Shown: positions 43,706 through 52,915, counted from the stretch's first letter. The stretch: DNA of 64,000 nt from VFZN01 sp050249615 (GCA_050249615.1 JBFWQE010000012.1:1-64000); one strand, 5' to 3'. The notes: generated by a model from the sequence alone, not told the origin. Program-made: numbers and translations.

Positions 43706-46384
43706 TCAGCTGATGGCCGGGTTCGGTTTCTCGGGGTTGATGCCGAGGTCCTTGATGGCCCGGGCCACGACGGATGGTTCGACCTGCTTGTCCTGCATGA
43801 GCGCGTAGAGCGTGGAGAGCACGATGAAGCGCGCGTCCACCTCGAAGAAGTCGCGGAGCGCGGCGCGCGTGTCGCTGCGGCCGAAGCCGTCGGTGCCGAG
43901 CGCCTGGAGCTTCTTCGGCAGCCACCGGTCGATGGAGTCCGGCAGGACTTTCAGGTAGTCGGAGGCTGCCACGAACACGCCGGGGGCGTTCCTCGTGGCC
44001 TGCGTCACATAGGGCACGCGCGGCTTGTCGTTCGGGTGCAGGCGGTTCCAGCGCTCCGCCGCATGGCCGTCGCGATAGAGGTTCACGTAGCTCGTGACGC
44101 TCCAGACATCCGCGCCCACGTTGTACTGCTCCTCGAGCATCTCCTGCGCCTTGAGGGCCTCGGTCAGGATGGTGCCGCTGCCGAACAGCTGCGCGCGGAG
44201 CTTGGCCTTCGGCTTGCTGGTGGGCCTGCAGACGTACATCCCCTTGAGAATGCCGTCCTTCGCCCCCTCCGGCATCGGCGGGTGCTCGTACTGCTCGTTC
44301 ATCACGGTGAGGTAGTAGAAGATGCCCTCCCGGTCCGCGTACATCCGCTTGATGCCGTCCTCGACGATCACCGCCAGCTCGTAGGCGAAGGCCGGGTCGT
44401 ACGACTGGCAGTTCGGCACGGGCATCGCCAGCACATGGCTCTGGCCGTCCTCGTGCTGCAGCCCCTCGCCGTTCAGCGTGGTGCGGCCCGAGGTCCCGCC
44501 CACCACGAAGCCCTTCATCCGCATGTCGGCACCGGCCCAGATGAGGTCCCCGATGCGCTGGAAGCCGAACATCGAATAGAAGATGAAGAACGGGATCATG
44601 TTGATCCCGTGGGTCGCGTAGGCGGTGCCGGCCGCGATGAACGACGACATCGAGCCCGCCTCGTTGATGCCCTCCTCCAGGATCTGGCCGTCCGAGGCCT
44701 CCTTGTAGTAGAGCAGCGTGTCGCGGTCCACCGGCTCGTACTTCTGGCCCTCGTGCGCGTAGATGCCCACCTGCCGGAACAGCGCCTCCATGCCGAACGT
44801 GCGCGCCTCGTCCGGGACGATGGGGACGATGAGCCTGCCGATGCTGTCGTCGCGGAGGAGCTTCGAGAGCAGGCGCACGAACACCATCGTGGTGGACGCC
44901 TTGCGGTTCTCGGTGCCCTTGTGGAACTCCTCGAACGTGTCGCCGAAGGCGAGGTGCAGCGGCGCGGAGCGGTCCTGGCGCTTCGGCACCGGCCCGTGCA
45001 GGGCCTCGCGCCGCTCGCGCATGTAGCTGATCTCGGTGGAGTTCTCCGCGGGCCGGTAGAAGGGCGCCTCGGCCACCTCGTCGTCCGAGATGGGAATCCC
45101 GAAGCGCGTGCGGAACGCGCGCACCTCGTCCTCGTTCAGCTTCTTCTGCTGGTGGGTGATGTTCTTGCCCTCGCCCGACTCGCCGATGCCGTAGCCCTTG
45201 ATGGTGCGCGCGAGGATGACCGTGGGCATCCCCTTCGTCTCCGTAGCGCGCTTGAAGGCGTTGTACACCTTGACCGGATCGTGCCCGCCCAGCTTGAGCC
45301 GCTTGAGCTGCTCGTCCGACAGGTGCTTGACCATCTCGAGCAGGCGCGGGTCGGCGCCCCAGAAGTGCTTGCGCATGTAGGCGCCCGACTCGACGGCGTA
45401 CTTCTGGTACTCGCCGTCCACGACCTCGCCCATCCGCTTGACCAGCAGCCCCTCGGTGTCCTTCTCGAGCAGCGCGTCCCACTCCGAGCCCCAGATCACC
45501 TTGATGACGTTCCAGCCCGCGCCGCGGAAGATGGCCTCGAGCTCCTGCATGATCTGGCCGTTGCCGCGCACCGGGCCGTCGAGCCGCTGCAGGTTGCAGT
45601 TGATCACGAACACCAGGTTGTCCAGCTTCTCGCGCGAGGCCAGCGTGATGGCGCCCAGCGACTCGGGCTCGTCGGTCTCACCGTCGCCCAGGAACGCCCA
45701 GACCTTCGCGTCGGTCACCGGCTTGAGCCCGCGGTCCTCGATGTAGCGGTTGAAGCGCGCCTGGTAGATGGCCATGATGGGCCCCAGGCCCATCGACACC
45801 GTGGGGAACTCCCAGAAATCGGGCATGAGCCACGGGTGCGGATAGGACGACAGCCCGCCGCCCGGCTTCAGCTCGCGGCGGAAGTTCTCCAGTTGCTGCA
45901 GGCTGATGCGCCCCTCCAGGAACGCGCGCGCATAGATGCCCGGCGAGCCATGGCCCTGGAAGTACACGATGTCGCCTTCGTTCCCGTTCTCCCGGCCGCG
46001 GAAGAAGTGGTTGAAGCCCACTTCGTACAACGTGGCCGAGGAGGCGAACGTGGAGATGTGGCCGCCGATGCCGTCCTCCAGGCGGTTCGCCCGCACGACC
46101 ATCGCCATCGCGTTCCAGCGGACGAGGCTCTTGATCCGGCGCTCGACCTCGCGGCTGCCGGGATACGGGACTTCTTCGCTGGGATGGATGGAGTTGATGT
46201 AAGGGGTGTTGGCGGTGAAGGGGAGTTTGGCGCCGGACTTCTGGGCGTGAATCCCGAGGTCGCGGAGGAGGCGGCCGACCCGGGCCGACCCGCCGTGCCG
46301 AATCACATCGTCCAGCGAGTCGAGCCATTCACGGGTTTCGAGGGCTTCGAGCTGCGCGGGATCCATTGGAGCAGTATTTCTCAT
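43706..46384 (-). CDS. aceE: Pyruvate dehydrogenase E1, homodimeric type
   Basis: A roughly 892-aa thiamine-diphosphate enzyme of the single-chain AceE class. Motifs include GDGETDEPESLGAITLA (cofactor site), SPGIYARAFLEGRIS, KGYGIGESGEGKNITHQQKKL and GTSGRTTLNGEGLQHEDGQSH. It decarboxylates pyruvate and acetylates the E2 lipoyl group. Start codons at 46384 and 46366 are both plausible; GAAGGAAGG lies about 17 nt before the former. It opens the aceE-aceF-lpd operon and is divergent from the uracil-DNA glycosylase gene, whose start lies about 50 nt away. Confidence 0.94.
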   Translation of the reverse strand: MRNTAPMDPAQLEALETREWLDSLDDVIRHGGSARVGRLLRDLGIHAQKSGAKLPFTANTPYINSIHPSEEVPYPGSREVERRIKSLVRWNAMAMVVRANRLEDGIGGHISTFASSATLYEVGFNHFFRGRENGNEGDIVYFQGHGSPGIYARAFLEGRISLQQLENFRRELKPGGGLSSYPHPWLMPDFWEFPTVSMGLGPIMAIYQARFNRYIEDRGLKPVTDAKVWAFLGDGETDEPESLGAITLASREKLDNLVFVINCNLQRLDGPVRGNGQIMQELEAIFRGAGWNVIKVIWGSEWDALLEKDTEGLLVKRMGEVVDGEYQKYAVESGAYMRKHFWGADPRLLEMVKHLSDEQLKRLKLGGHDPVKVYNAFKRATETKGMPTVILARTIKGYGIGESGEGKNITHQQKKLNEDEVRAFRTRFGIPISDDEVAEAPFYRPAENSTEISYMRERREALHGPVPKRQDRSAPLHLAFGDTFEEFHKGTENRKASTTMVFVRLLSKLLRDDSIGRLIVPIVPDEARTFGMEALFRQVGIYAHEGQKYEPVDRDTLLYYKEASDGQILEEGINEAGSMSSFIAAGTAYATHGINMIPFFIFYSMFGFQRIGDLIWAGADMRMKGFVVGGTSGRTTLNGEGLQHEDGQSHVLAMPVPNCQSYDPAFAYELAVIVEDGIKRMYADREGIFYYLTVMNEQYEHPPMPEGAKDGILKGMYVCRPTSKPKAKLRAQLFGSGTILTEALKAQEMLEEQYNVGADVWSVTSYVNLYRDGHAAERWNRLHPNDKPRVPYVTQATRNAPGVFVAASDYLKVLPDSIDRWLPKKLQALGTDGFGRSDTRAALRDFFEVDARFIVLSTLYALMQDKQVEPSVVARAIKDLGINPEKPNPAIS

Positions 46385-46422
46385 GGCCGTGTATGACCTT
46401 CCTTCTCGTCGCGAGGCAATCG

Positions 46423-46428
46423 TACCAT
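46423..46428 (+). promoter_or_regulatory. -10 box of the uracil-DNA glycosylase gene (leaderless)
   Basis: TACCAT ends 6 nt before the GTG at 46435. Confidence 0.4.
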
Positions 46429-46434
46429 TGTAGT

Positions 46435-47193
46435 GTGAAGACGAAGAAAAGCCCACGCTTTCGCCATCCTTCCTCCCTCTCGGCCGTAACCGAGCAGATC
46501 GTCGGCTGCGAGCGCTGTCCGCGCCTGCGGACCTACTGCCGAGGCATCGCCGAGATGAAACGGGCGGCTTACCGTGACTGGACCTACTGGGGCCGCCCCG
46601 TCCCGGGTTTCGGCGATCCGCAGGCGCGCGTCCTCATCCTCGGCCTGGCGCCGGCGGCGCACGGCGCGAACCGCACGGGACGCGTCTTCACCGGCGACGG
46701 CCGAGGCGGCTCCGGCGACTTCCTCATGGCGGCACTGCATCGGGCCGGGTTCGCCAACCGCGACACGTCGGACCACCCGGGTGACGGCCTGGCCCTCAGC
46801 GGCGCGTACATCGCCGCCGCAGTACGGTGCGCGCCGCCGCAGAACAGGCCCACCCCTGGCGAGGTGGCCGCCTGCCTCGATCATCTCGAGGCCGAGCTCG
46901 CCCACCTGCCGCGCGTGGACACCGTCGTGGCGCTCGGCAAGATCGCCTGGGACGCGTGGCTGCAGCTCCTCGCGCGCCAGTACGTGCTGCCACGGCCGAA
47001 GCCCGCCTTCGGTCATGGGACCATCTTCGACATGCGGGCGCTCGAGCGGAGGCGCGGATCGCGAAGCCCCGCAGACCCGCCCGCGCGGCTGATCGGCTGC
47101 TATCACCCCTCACGGCAGAACACCAACACCGGCACGGTCACGCCCGCGATGTACGACGCGGTGTTCAGGTCACTGTCCATTGCCGATCGCTGA
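46435..47193 (+). CDS. Family 5 uracil-DNA glycosylase (UdgB-like)
   Basis: A 252-aa glycosylase with the cluster cysteines C26 and C29 (GCERCPRLRTYC), the family 5 active-site motif GLAPAAHGANRTGRVF and the second motif CYHPSRQNTNTG. Family 5 enzymes remove uracil and other deaminated bases, and the Ala-rich motif without Asn/Asp as general base is characteristic. The last seven codons (SLSIADR) and stop lie inside a palindromic repeat element, so the C-terminus was probably reshaped by it. Confidence 0.9.
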   Translation: MKTKKSPRFRHPSSLSAVTEQIVGCERCPRLRTYCRGIAEMKRAAYRDWTYWGRPVPGFGDPQARVLILGLAPAAHGANRTGRVFTGDGRGGSGDFLMAALHRAGFANRDTSDHPGDGLALSGAYIAAAVRCAPPQNRPTPGEVAACLDHLEAELAHLPRVDTVVALGKIAWDAWLQLLARQYVLPRPKPAFGHGTIFDMRALERRRGSRSPADPPARLIGCYHPSRQNTNTGTVTPAMYDAVFRSLSIADR

Positions 47194-47348
47194 TTGCCAA
47201 TCGGGCGATTCATCGGGCGATTGCCGATTGGCCATTGGGGCATTCGATTGCGGCAGTGGCGCAATGCGCCAATCGAATGTCTCAATGCCGCATTCATCAA
47301 TCGCCCAATGAATCGCTCGATCATCAATCACCAATCGTCAATGGACAG
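47173..47348. repeat. Palindromic repeat island 8 (copy B of the 170-240 bp element)
   Basis: Left arm 47173-47250 and right arm 47270-47348 are imperfect inverted repeats around a 19-nt centre. Ends are CTGTCCATTG and CAATGGACAG, perfect 10-bp complements; the inner ends CATTCGATTG and CAATCGAATG are also perfect. Arms are made of CGATTG-like heptamers. It shares its right end and part of its left arm with the element at 18484-18727. It lies at a convergent junction and encodes the end of the glycosylase. Confidence 0.9.
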
Positions 47349-47357
47349 CCTTCCCCC

Positions 47358-48297
47358 TCACCCGCCCAGCACCCAGCGCAACTTCCCCTGGTCGAGGTTG
47401 CCGCCCGACATCACGCACACGACCCTCTGGCCGCGCAGCGAGTCCCGCCGCTTCAGCGCCGCGGCAATGGATGCCGAGCCGGCGCCCTCGGCCAGGTTGT
47501 GCGTGGTGCGCAGCGCGACGCGCACACCCTCGGCGAGCTCCTCCTCGGTGAGGAGGACGAAGTCGTCGAGGTACGCCTTCAGGATGCCGAACGTGAGGTC
47601 GAACGTCACGCGCGTGGCAACGCCCTCGGCGAACGTGTTGGCGGACTCCCCCACGACCCGATCGGGCCCCCGCCACGAGCGGGCGATGGCATCGGCGTTC
47701 ACGGCGCCGACGCCGACAATGCGCGCCGTCGAGCCGAGCGCGTTGCGCACGGTGATGAGCCCGCAGGCGCCGCTCCCGCCGCCGATGGGGACGAAGATGA
47801 CGTCCACGTCGGGCTCGTGCTCGAAGATCTCGAGCGCGTAGGTCCCCACGCCGGCGATCAGGAGCGGCTCGTTGGCCGAGTGCACGTAGCGCGCCCCCGT
47901 TTCCGCGGCGCGCCTCTCGCACCGGGCGCGGGCCTCGTCGAAGTCGCGACCCCCTTCTTCCACCGTGGCACCGAATGCGCGCATCGCGGCGTTCTTCTCG
48001 GGATTGTTGCCCTCGGGCACGAAGACCGTGCAGGCCGCGCCGAAGAGCTGCGAGGCCAGGGCGATGGACTGCCCGTGGTTGCCGGTGCTGGCCGTCACGA
48101 GGCCGCGCGCGCGCTGCTCCGGGGTGAGCGTGCTCACCAGGTTCACGCCGCCGCGCACCTTGAAGGCGCCGGTCGGGTTGTGATTCTCGTGCTTCACCAG
48201 GATGTCGAGACCGCTCTCCTGGTCGAGGAGCGGGTGCTTCATCAGGGGCGAAGCCGGCACGTGCCCGGCGATGCGCTGGCGGGCGGCGTAAACGTCC
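47358..48297 (-). CDS. Threonine ammonia-lyase (threonine dehydratase), 5' end lost in gap
   Basis: At least 312 residues of a PLP-dependent fold type II enzyme. The Schiff-base lysine is in NHNPTGAFKVRGG; ASTGNHGQS, GGGSGACGL and CVMSGGN bind the cofactor. The size without a C-terminal ACT domain suggests a catabolic or serine/threonine dehydratase type rather than biosynthetic IlvA. The frame stays open upstream of Met 48260 (DVYAARQRIAGHVPASPL), so the true start lies in the N run. It converts threonine to 2-oxobutanoate and ammonia. Confidence 0.88.
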
Positions 48298-48397
48298 NNN
48301 NNNNNNNNNNNNNNNNNNNNNNNNNNNNNNNNNNNNNNNNNNNNNNNNNNNNNNNNNNNNNNNNNNNNNNNNNNNNNNNNNNNNNNNNNNNNNNNNN
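48298..48397. other. Assembly gap of 100 N
   Basis: One hundred unresolved bases, a conventional placeholder length. The right edge is a GGTTCTCG tandem array, so the gap probably results from a repeat island that could not be assembled. Confidence 0.98.
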
Positions 48398-48440
48398 GGG
48401 TTCAGGGGTTCTCGGGTTCTCGGGTTCTCAGGTTCGGGGG
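48398..48440. repeat. GGTTCTCG tandem array at the gap edge
   Basis: About five units of GGTTCTCG or variants run from the gap into the end of the diesterase gene. The array supplies its last codons (ENPRT) and stop. The same octamer is at 36923 and, reversed, at 1882. Confidence 0.88.
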
Positions 48441-49258
48441 TTCTCGGGTCCGGCGGCCCAGCGATTGCGGAACGGAACCAGCACGTCGGGGCGATCCGAG
48501 ATGAGGCCGTCCACGCCCATGTCGAGGAGGCGCTGCGCGTCCGCTTCCCTGTCCACGACCCAGACCTGGAGCACCTGGCCCTCATGGTGTACCTGGCGGA
48601 CGAACGCCGGGGACACCACGCGCGTGCGCCCCGACCACTCCGGGACCTGGAACGCCACATACGGCCGCCGCGGCCGGAACGGCCACCTCACCCACGAGCG
48701 ACGCAGCGTCCGCTTCGCCTCCGGCTGCGAAGCGCTGGTGACGATTTCTGGCGCGAGCGCGCGGACGGCGTCCAGCCCTTCCTGCTGGAACGAGCCCAGG
48801 CACACGCGTCGCTGTGCGCCCACGCGCCGCACGACCTCCACCACCGCTGTGCCAAGCTCCGGCGTGCCGTTCTTCATCTCGATGATCACCCGGGCGGCCG
48901 GCCACCGCGCGAGCACGGCCTCCAAGGTCGGCACGCCGTGCCCACGGCCGCGGAACGGAAACCCGTCCTGCTCGAAGTGATGGCCCGCGTCGAGCCCCGC
49001 CAACTCGGCTGCGGTGAAGGAGGCGACCGGGCCGGTGCCATTGGTCGTCCGGTCCACCGTGGCGTCGTGGATGACCACGGGCACACCATCCCGGGACAGG
49101 TGGACATCGAGCTCCATCCCGTCCGCGCCGTGAGACAACCCGCCTTCGAAGGCCACCAGCGTGTTCTCCGGGGCGAGCGCGGCGCCGCCCCGATGCGCGA
49201 ACACCAGGGGGCGGCTGGACTGGAAAACCGGGGGAGACGGACCGGGCCGGAGCGCCAC
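48428..49258 (-). CDS. Glycerophosphodiester phosphodiesterase
   Basis: A 276-aa GDPD-family TIM barrel. Active-site residues are H22-R23 (FAHRGGAALAPENT), E49 and D51 (MELDVHLSRDG) and H64-D65 (VVIHDATVDRTTNG). It hydrolyses glycerophosphodiesters from phospholipid turnover to glycerol-3-phosphate and an alcohol. No signal peptide is obvious. The GTG start lies 6 nt after TATTAT, so the message is leaderless. The C-terminus runs into a repeat array. Confidence 0.9.
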   Translation of the reverse strand: MALRPGPSPPVFQSSRPLVFAHRGGAALAPENTLVAFEGGLSHGADGMELDVHLSRDGVPVVIHDATVDRTTNGTGPVASFTAAELAGLDAGHHFEQDGFPFRGRGHGVPTLEAVLARWPAARVIIEMKNGTPELGTAVVEVVRRVGAQRRVCLGSFQQEGLDAVRALAPEIVTSASQPEAKRTLRRSWVRWPFRPRRPYVAFQVPEWSGRTRVVSPAFVRQVHHEGQVLQVWVVDREADAQRLLDMGVDGLISDRPDVLVPFRNRWAAGPENPRT

Positions 49259-49263
49259 GGAGT

Positions 49264-49270
49264 CATAATA
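49264..49270. promoter_or_regulatory. Shared divergent -10 region
   Basis: CATAATA reads CATAAT on the plus strand, ending 7 nt before ATG 49277, and TATTAT on the minus strand, ending 6 nt before GTG 49258. The two start codons are 18 bp apart, so two leaderless promoters overlap almost completely. Confidence 0.55.
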
Positions 49271-49276
49271 GGCGAC

Positions 49277-50809
49277 ATGTCCGCACCACCTCGCATCGAG
49301 ACCCTGGGCGAGCTGAAGGCCGCCATCGCCACCGGGGCCTATCGCCGCCGTCCCGTGAAGGACGAAGTCCGCGACAACCTCACCGAGCGGCTCCGCCGCC
49401 GCGAGACGCTCTTCCCGGGCATCATCGGCTACGACGACACGGTGGTGCCGCAGCTGGCCAACGCGATCCTCTCGCGCCACCACTTCATCCTGCTGGGCCT
49501 CCGCGGCCAGGCGAAGACCCGCATCCTGCGCGCCCTCACGACGCTGCTCGACGCATGGCTGCCGGTCGTGCCCGGCAGCGAGATCAACGACGACCCGCTG
49601 GCGCCGTTGTCCGCCTACGCGCGTCACCTCGTGAGCGAGGAAGGCGAGGCCATGCCCATCACGTGGCTGCCGCGCGAGGCGCGGTACATCGAGAAGCTGG
49701 CCACGCCGGACGTGACCATCGCCGACATGATCGGCGACATCGATCCGATCAAGGCGGCGAAGACCGGCTTGCAGCTCGGGAGCGAGCTGGCCATGCACTT
49801 CGGCCTGCTGCCGCGCGCCAACCGCGGCATCTTCGCCATCAACGAGCTGCCGGACCTCGCCGGCAAGATCCAGGTGGGTCTCTTCAACATCCTCCAGGAA
49901 GGGGACGTCCAGATCAAGGGCTACCCCGTCCGCCTGCCGCTCGACGTGATGGTGGTCTTCTCGGCGAACCCCGAGGACTACACCGCGCGCGGCAAGATCA
50001 TCACGCCGCTCAAGGACCGCATCGGCGCCGAGATCCGCACGCACTACCTCGCGTCGAGGGCCGAGGCCATGGCCATCACCGCGCAGGAGGCCTGGACCGA
50101 GCGCGGCACGCCAATGCAGATCCCGCCGTTCGTCCGCGAGGCCGTCGAGGAGCTCGCCTTCCAGGCCCGCCAGGACCGCCGCGTGGACAAGCGCTCGGGC
50201 GTCAGCCAGCGCATGCCCATCAGCGTGCTCGAGAGCGTCGTCTCCAATGCCGAGCGGCGGGCGCTCGCCGCCGGCGAATCGACGGTCGTGCCGCGCATCA
50301 TCGACATCTACGCGGCCCTGCCCTCGATGACGGGCAAGCTCGAGCTCGAATACGAGGGAGAGCTGAAGGGCGCCGACCAGGTCGGCCGCGAGCTCATCCG
50401 GGCCGCCGTCGCCAACGTCTTCGACGGCCACTTCCCCGACGCCGACATTCGCTCGGTCGTGGAGTGGTTCGACCTGGGAGGATCGCTGAACCTGGGCGAC
50501 CTCGAGCCGGCGTCCACGGTCCTCAGCGAGGCGCACAAGGTGCAGGGGCTGGTCGAGCTGGCGCGTCGGGCCGGGATTCCTGTCGATGCTCCGCCGCCGC
50601 TGGTTGCCGCAGCCGTGGACTTCGTGCTGGAAGGGCTCTACGCGCAGAAGAAGATCAGCCGCAGCGACGGGCGTGGCTTCCACGGGGCGGAGACGGCCCG
50701 GCGACCCTCGATGGCTTCGGATCGCCGCACTCCGGTCCTCACGCCAGACGATGACGACGATCCCGGCCGCGAAGGCGGTGGGCGGAAGAAGAAGCGCTAC
50801 TACAACTGA
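49277..50809 (+). CDS. MoxR-type AAA+ ATPase (magnesium-chelatase-like)
   Basis: A 510-aa AAA+ protein with Walker A GLRGQAKT (74-81), Walker B region RGIFAINELPDL and sensor FSANPEDYTARGKIITPLKDRIG. It is larger than typical MoxR because of a C-terminal helical extension ending in an acidic/basic tail (DDDDDPGREGGGRKKKRYY). Such ATPases work with VWA proteins as chaperone pairs to insert cofactors or assemble complexes. The VWA partner is encoded next. Substrate complex unknown. Confidence 0.87.
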   Translation: MSAPPRIETLGELKAAIATGAYRRRPVKDEVRDNLTERLRRRETLFPGIIGYDDTVVPQLANAILSRHHFILLGLRGQAKTRILRALTTLLDAWLPVVPGSEINDDPLAPLSAYARHLVSEEGEAMPITWLPREARYIEKLATPDVTIADMIGDIDPIKAAKTGLQLGSELAMHFGLLPRANRGIFAINELPDLAGKIQVGLFNILQEGDVQIKGYPVRLPLDVMVVFSANPEDYTARGKIITPLKDRIGAEIRTHYLASRAEAMAITAQEAWTERGTPMQIPPFVREAVEELAFQARQDRRVDKRSGVSQRMPISVLESVVSNAERRALAAGESTVVPRIIDIYAALPSMTGKLELEYEGELKGADQVGRELIRAAVANVFDGHFPDADIRSVVEWFDLGGSLNLGDLEPASTVLSEAHKVQGLVELARRAGIPVDAPPPLVAAAVDFVLEGLYAQKKISRSDGRGFHGAETARRPSMASDRRTPVLTPDDDDDPGREGGGRKKKRYYN

Positions 50810-50830
50810 CGCCCGCGAGTGGATCACGAC

Positions 50831-50885
50831 GGGAGTCGGGAGTCGGCGTGGACAACGAAGCGCCGGGGCGTCAACGCCGGCGTTG
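50831..50885 (+). repeat. GGGAGTC units and 14-bp palindrome before the VWA gene
   Basis: Two GGGAGTC units (50831-50846) are followed by CAACGCCGGCGTTG (50872-50885), a perfect palindrome 12 nt before ATG 50898. It could be an operator or attenuating hairpin. Confidence 0.6.
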
Positions 50886-50897
50886 CGGCCTGAGACA

Positions 50898-52274
50898 ATG
50901 AAGTTCAAGTATTCCAAGTACGTTCCCAACCCGCTGGACGAGCTCGACATGGACGATCTCATGTCGAAGCTGAGCGACCTGCTGCTCTCGAGCGGGTTCG
51001 ACAACCCGTGGGATCCGTCAGGCGGCATGGACCGGACGATGCAGGCGCTGCACGACGCCATCCTCGAGGCGCTCTTCAGCGGCGGGGTCCTGCCGCCGGA
51101 CGTCATCGAGAAGCTCTTCGGCGACCAGGCGGAAGGCAGCGAGGACGAGATCCGCGAGCAGCTCGAGCAGCTCATCCAGCAGATCATCCAGCGGATGCAG
51201 GAGTCGGGCTACATCAGCCCGGCCCCGGATCTCCAGGCCGAACAGGCGCGGCGCCGGCAGGGCGGCGGCCCGGGCGCGGGCGATCCCGGCGAGGTGCACT
51301 TCGAGGTCACGGACAAGGCGCTGGACTTCCTGGGCTACAAGGCGCTGCGCGACCTGCTCGGCTCCCTCGGCCACAGCAGCGCGGGTCGGCACGACACGCG
51401 GGACCTGTCCACCGGCGTGGAGACCAGCGGGGCGCCGAAGCCCTACGAGTTCGGCGACACTCTGAACATCGACGCAACGGCCACGATCCTGAACGCCGTG
51501 TGGCGCCAGGCGGCGGAGCGGGGCGCCTGGGACGAGAGCGTCGGCGACGCCGGGGCTGAAGCCCCGGCGCGCCAGTCCGATGGTGCGGGGTCGGGCTACC
51601 GTCCGGAGCCCGGGCAGGCGCCCGCGGTGATCACGAGCGGCATCGACATCGACTACCAGGACCTGATGGTCGCGCAGGGCGAGTACCAGAGCTCGTGCGC
51701 CACCGTGCTGCTGCTCGACTGCAGCCACAGCATGATCCTCTATGGCGAGGACCGCTTCACCCCGGCCAAGCGCGTGGCCATGGCGCTGGCGCACCTCATC
51801 CGCACGCAGTACCCGGGCGACACGCTGCAGGCGGTGCTGTTCCACGACAGCGCGGAGGAGATCCCCATCCGCGAGCTGGGGCGCGTGCGTGTCGGCCCGT
51901 ACTACACCAACACGCGCGAGGGCCTCAGGCTGGCGCGGCGCCTGCTCGAGAAGCAGCGCAAGGACATGCGGCAGATCGTGATGATCACCGACGGCAAGCC
52001 TTCGGCGCTCACGCAGCCCGACGGCCGCATCTACAAGAACGCCTTCGGGCTCGACCCGTTCGTCATCGCCGAGACCTTCGCCGAGGTGTCGGCGTGCGCG
52101 AAGGCGGGCATCATGATCAACACGTTCATGCTCGCGCGCGACTACGACCTGGTGGCGTTCGTCCGGCGCGTCGCCGCGATGTGCCGGGGCAAGGCCTACT
52201 TCACCACGCCATACACCCTGGGGCAGTACGTGCTGATGGACTACATGGACAAGAAGACGAAGACGGTGCACTGA
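50898..52274 (+). CDS. VWA-domain protein, partner of the MoxR ATPase
   Basis: A 458-aa protein. The N-terminal 200 residues are helical and acidic (EDEIREQLEQLIQQIIQRMQ). The C-terminal VWA domain has the metal-adhesion site D274-C-S276-H-S278 (LLLDCSHSM) and ITDGKPSALTQPDG. The codons for GDAGAEAPARQ overlap a hairpin repeat (51549-51568) in the linker. It is cytoplasmic by lack of a signal. The stop overlaps the start of the LON-domain gene. Confidence 0.87.
   Translation: MKFKYSKYVPNPLDELDMDDLMSKLSDLLLSSGFDNPWDPSGGMDRTMQALHDAILEALFSGGVLPPDVIEKLFGDQAEGSEDEIREQLEQLIQQIIQRMQESGYISPAPDLQAEQARRRQGGGPGAGDPGEVHFEVTDKALDFLGYKALRDLLGSLGHSSAGRHDTRDLSTGVETSGAPKPYEFGDTLNIDATATILNAVWRQAAERGAWDESVGDAGAEAPARQSDGAGSGYRPEPGQAPAVITSGIDIDYQDLMVAQGEYQSSCATVLLLDCSHSMILYGEDRFTPAKRVAMALAHLIRTQYPGDTLQAVLFHDSAEEIPIRELGRVRVGPYYTNTREGLRLARRLLEKQRKDMRQIVMITDGKPSALTQPDGRIYKNAFGLDPFVIAETFAEVSACAKAGIMINTFMLARDYDLVAFVRRVAAMCRGKAYFTTPYTLGQYVLMDYMDKKTKTVH
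51549..51568. repeat. REP-like hairpin inside the VWA gene
   Basis: GCCGGGGC-TGAA-GCCCCGGC is a perfect 8-bp stem with a TGAA loop, inserted in frame in a flexible linker. It shares the core GGCTGAAGCC with the hairpin in boxC. Confidence 0.6.
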
Positions 52275-52915
52275 TGGCCACGAGCACCATCCCCATCTTC
52301 CCCCTGCCGACAGTCGTGCTCTTCCCGAACGTCTTCCTGCCGCTGCACATCTTCGAGGCTCGCTACCGGCAGATGGTGGCCGACGCGCTCTCCGGCGACC
52401 GGATCATCGGCATGACGCTGCTCAAGGCCGGCTACGACGAGGCCGGCGAGCGCCCCCCGGTCTACGCCATCGGCTGCTCCGGCGTGATCACCCACGTCGA
52501 GCGCCTGCCGGACGGCCGGTTCAACCTCATCCTCCGGGGCGTCGAGAAGTTCCAGATCCTCGGCGAGGACGATCCCGCGCCCGGCCAGCTGTATCGCACG
52601 GCCATCATCAGTCCGCTGGACGAGGCGGTGAACGACCTCGAGCGCGCGGCCCTCTCGGGCGAGCGCCGCCGCCTGGAGGCGCAGCTCGCGCCGCTCTTCG
52701 AGCGCGCGCGGGCCGAGTCGTTCCTGCCCCAGGCCATGCCCGACGCCGACCTCGTCAACGCCTTGGCACAGTACCTGGAGTTCGACCCCATCGAGCGCCA
52801 GGCCCTGCTCGAGCAACCCGGCCCCGTGGCCCGCTGCCGCGCCATGCTGGAACTGCTGGAGGTCAAGGCGCTCATCGAACGCACCGCGTCGGCGGAGCCG
52901 GGCACGATGCACTGA
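52274..52915 (+). CDS. LON substrate-binding (N-terminal) domain protein
   Basis: A 213-aa stand-alone Lon N-domain (PUA-like beta fold then helices): IPIFPLPTVVLFPNVFLPLHIFE and RYRQMVADAL are diagnostic; the protease and ATPase domains of Lon are absent. Such proteins may recognise substrates for other machines. It overlaps the VWA stop (ATGA) and closes the MoxR-VWA operon, suggesting it selects targets for that chaperone. Its stop abuts a perfect inverted repeat. Confidence 0.88.
   Translation: MATSTIPIFPLPTVVLFPNVFLPLHIFEARYRQMVADALSGDRIIGMTLLKAGYDEAGERPPVYAIGCSGVITHVERLPDGRFNLILRGVEKFQILGEDDPAPGQLYRTAIISPLDEAVNDLERAALSGERRRLEAQLAPLFERARAESFLPQAMPDADLVNALAQYLEFDPIERQALLEQPGPVARCRAMLELLEVKALIERTASAEPGTMH

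Noticed and set aside
44036..46396. A 786-codon plus-strand open frame opposite aceE
   Set aside because: aceE motifs are complete on the minus strand; the plus frame is antisense noise.
47194..47357. Continuation of the uracil-DNA glycosylase gene or a frameshift
   Set aside because: The protein has all family motifs before the stop; the sequence after it is a palindromic repeat.
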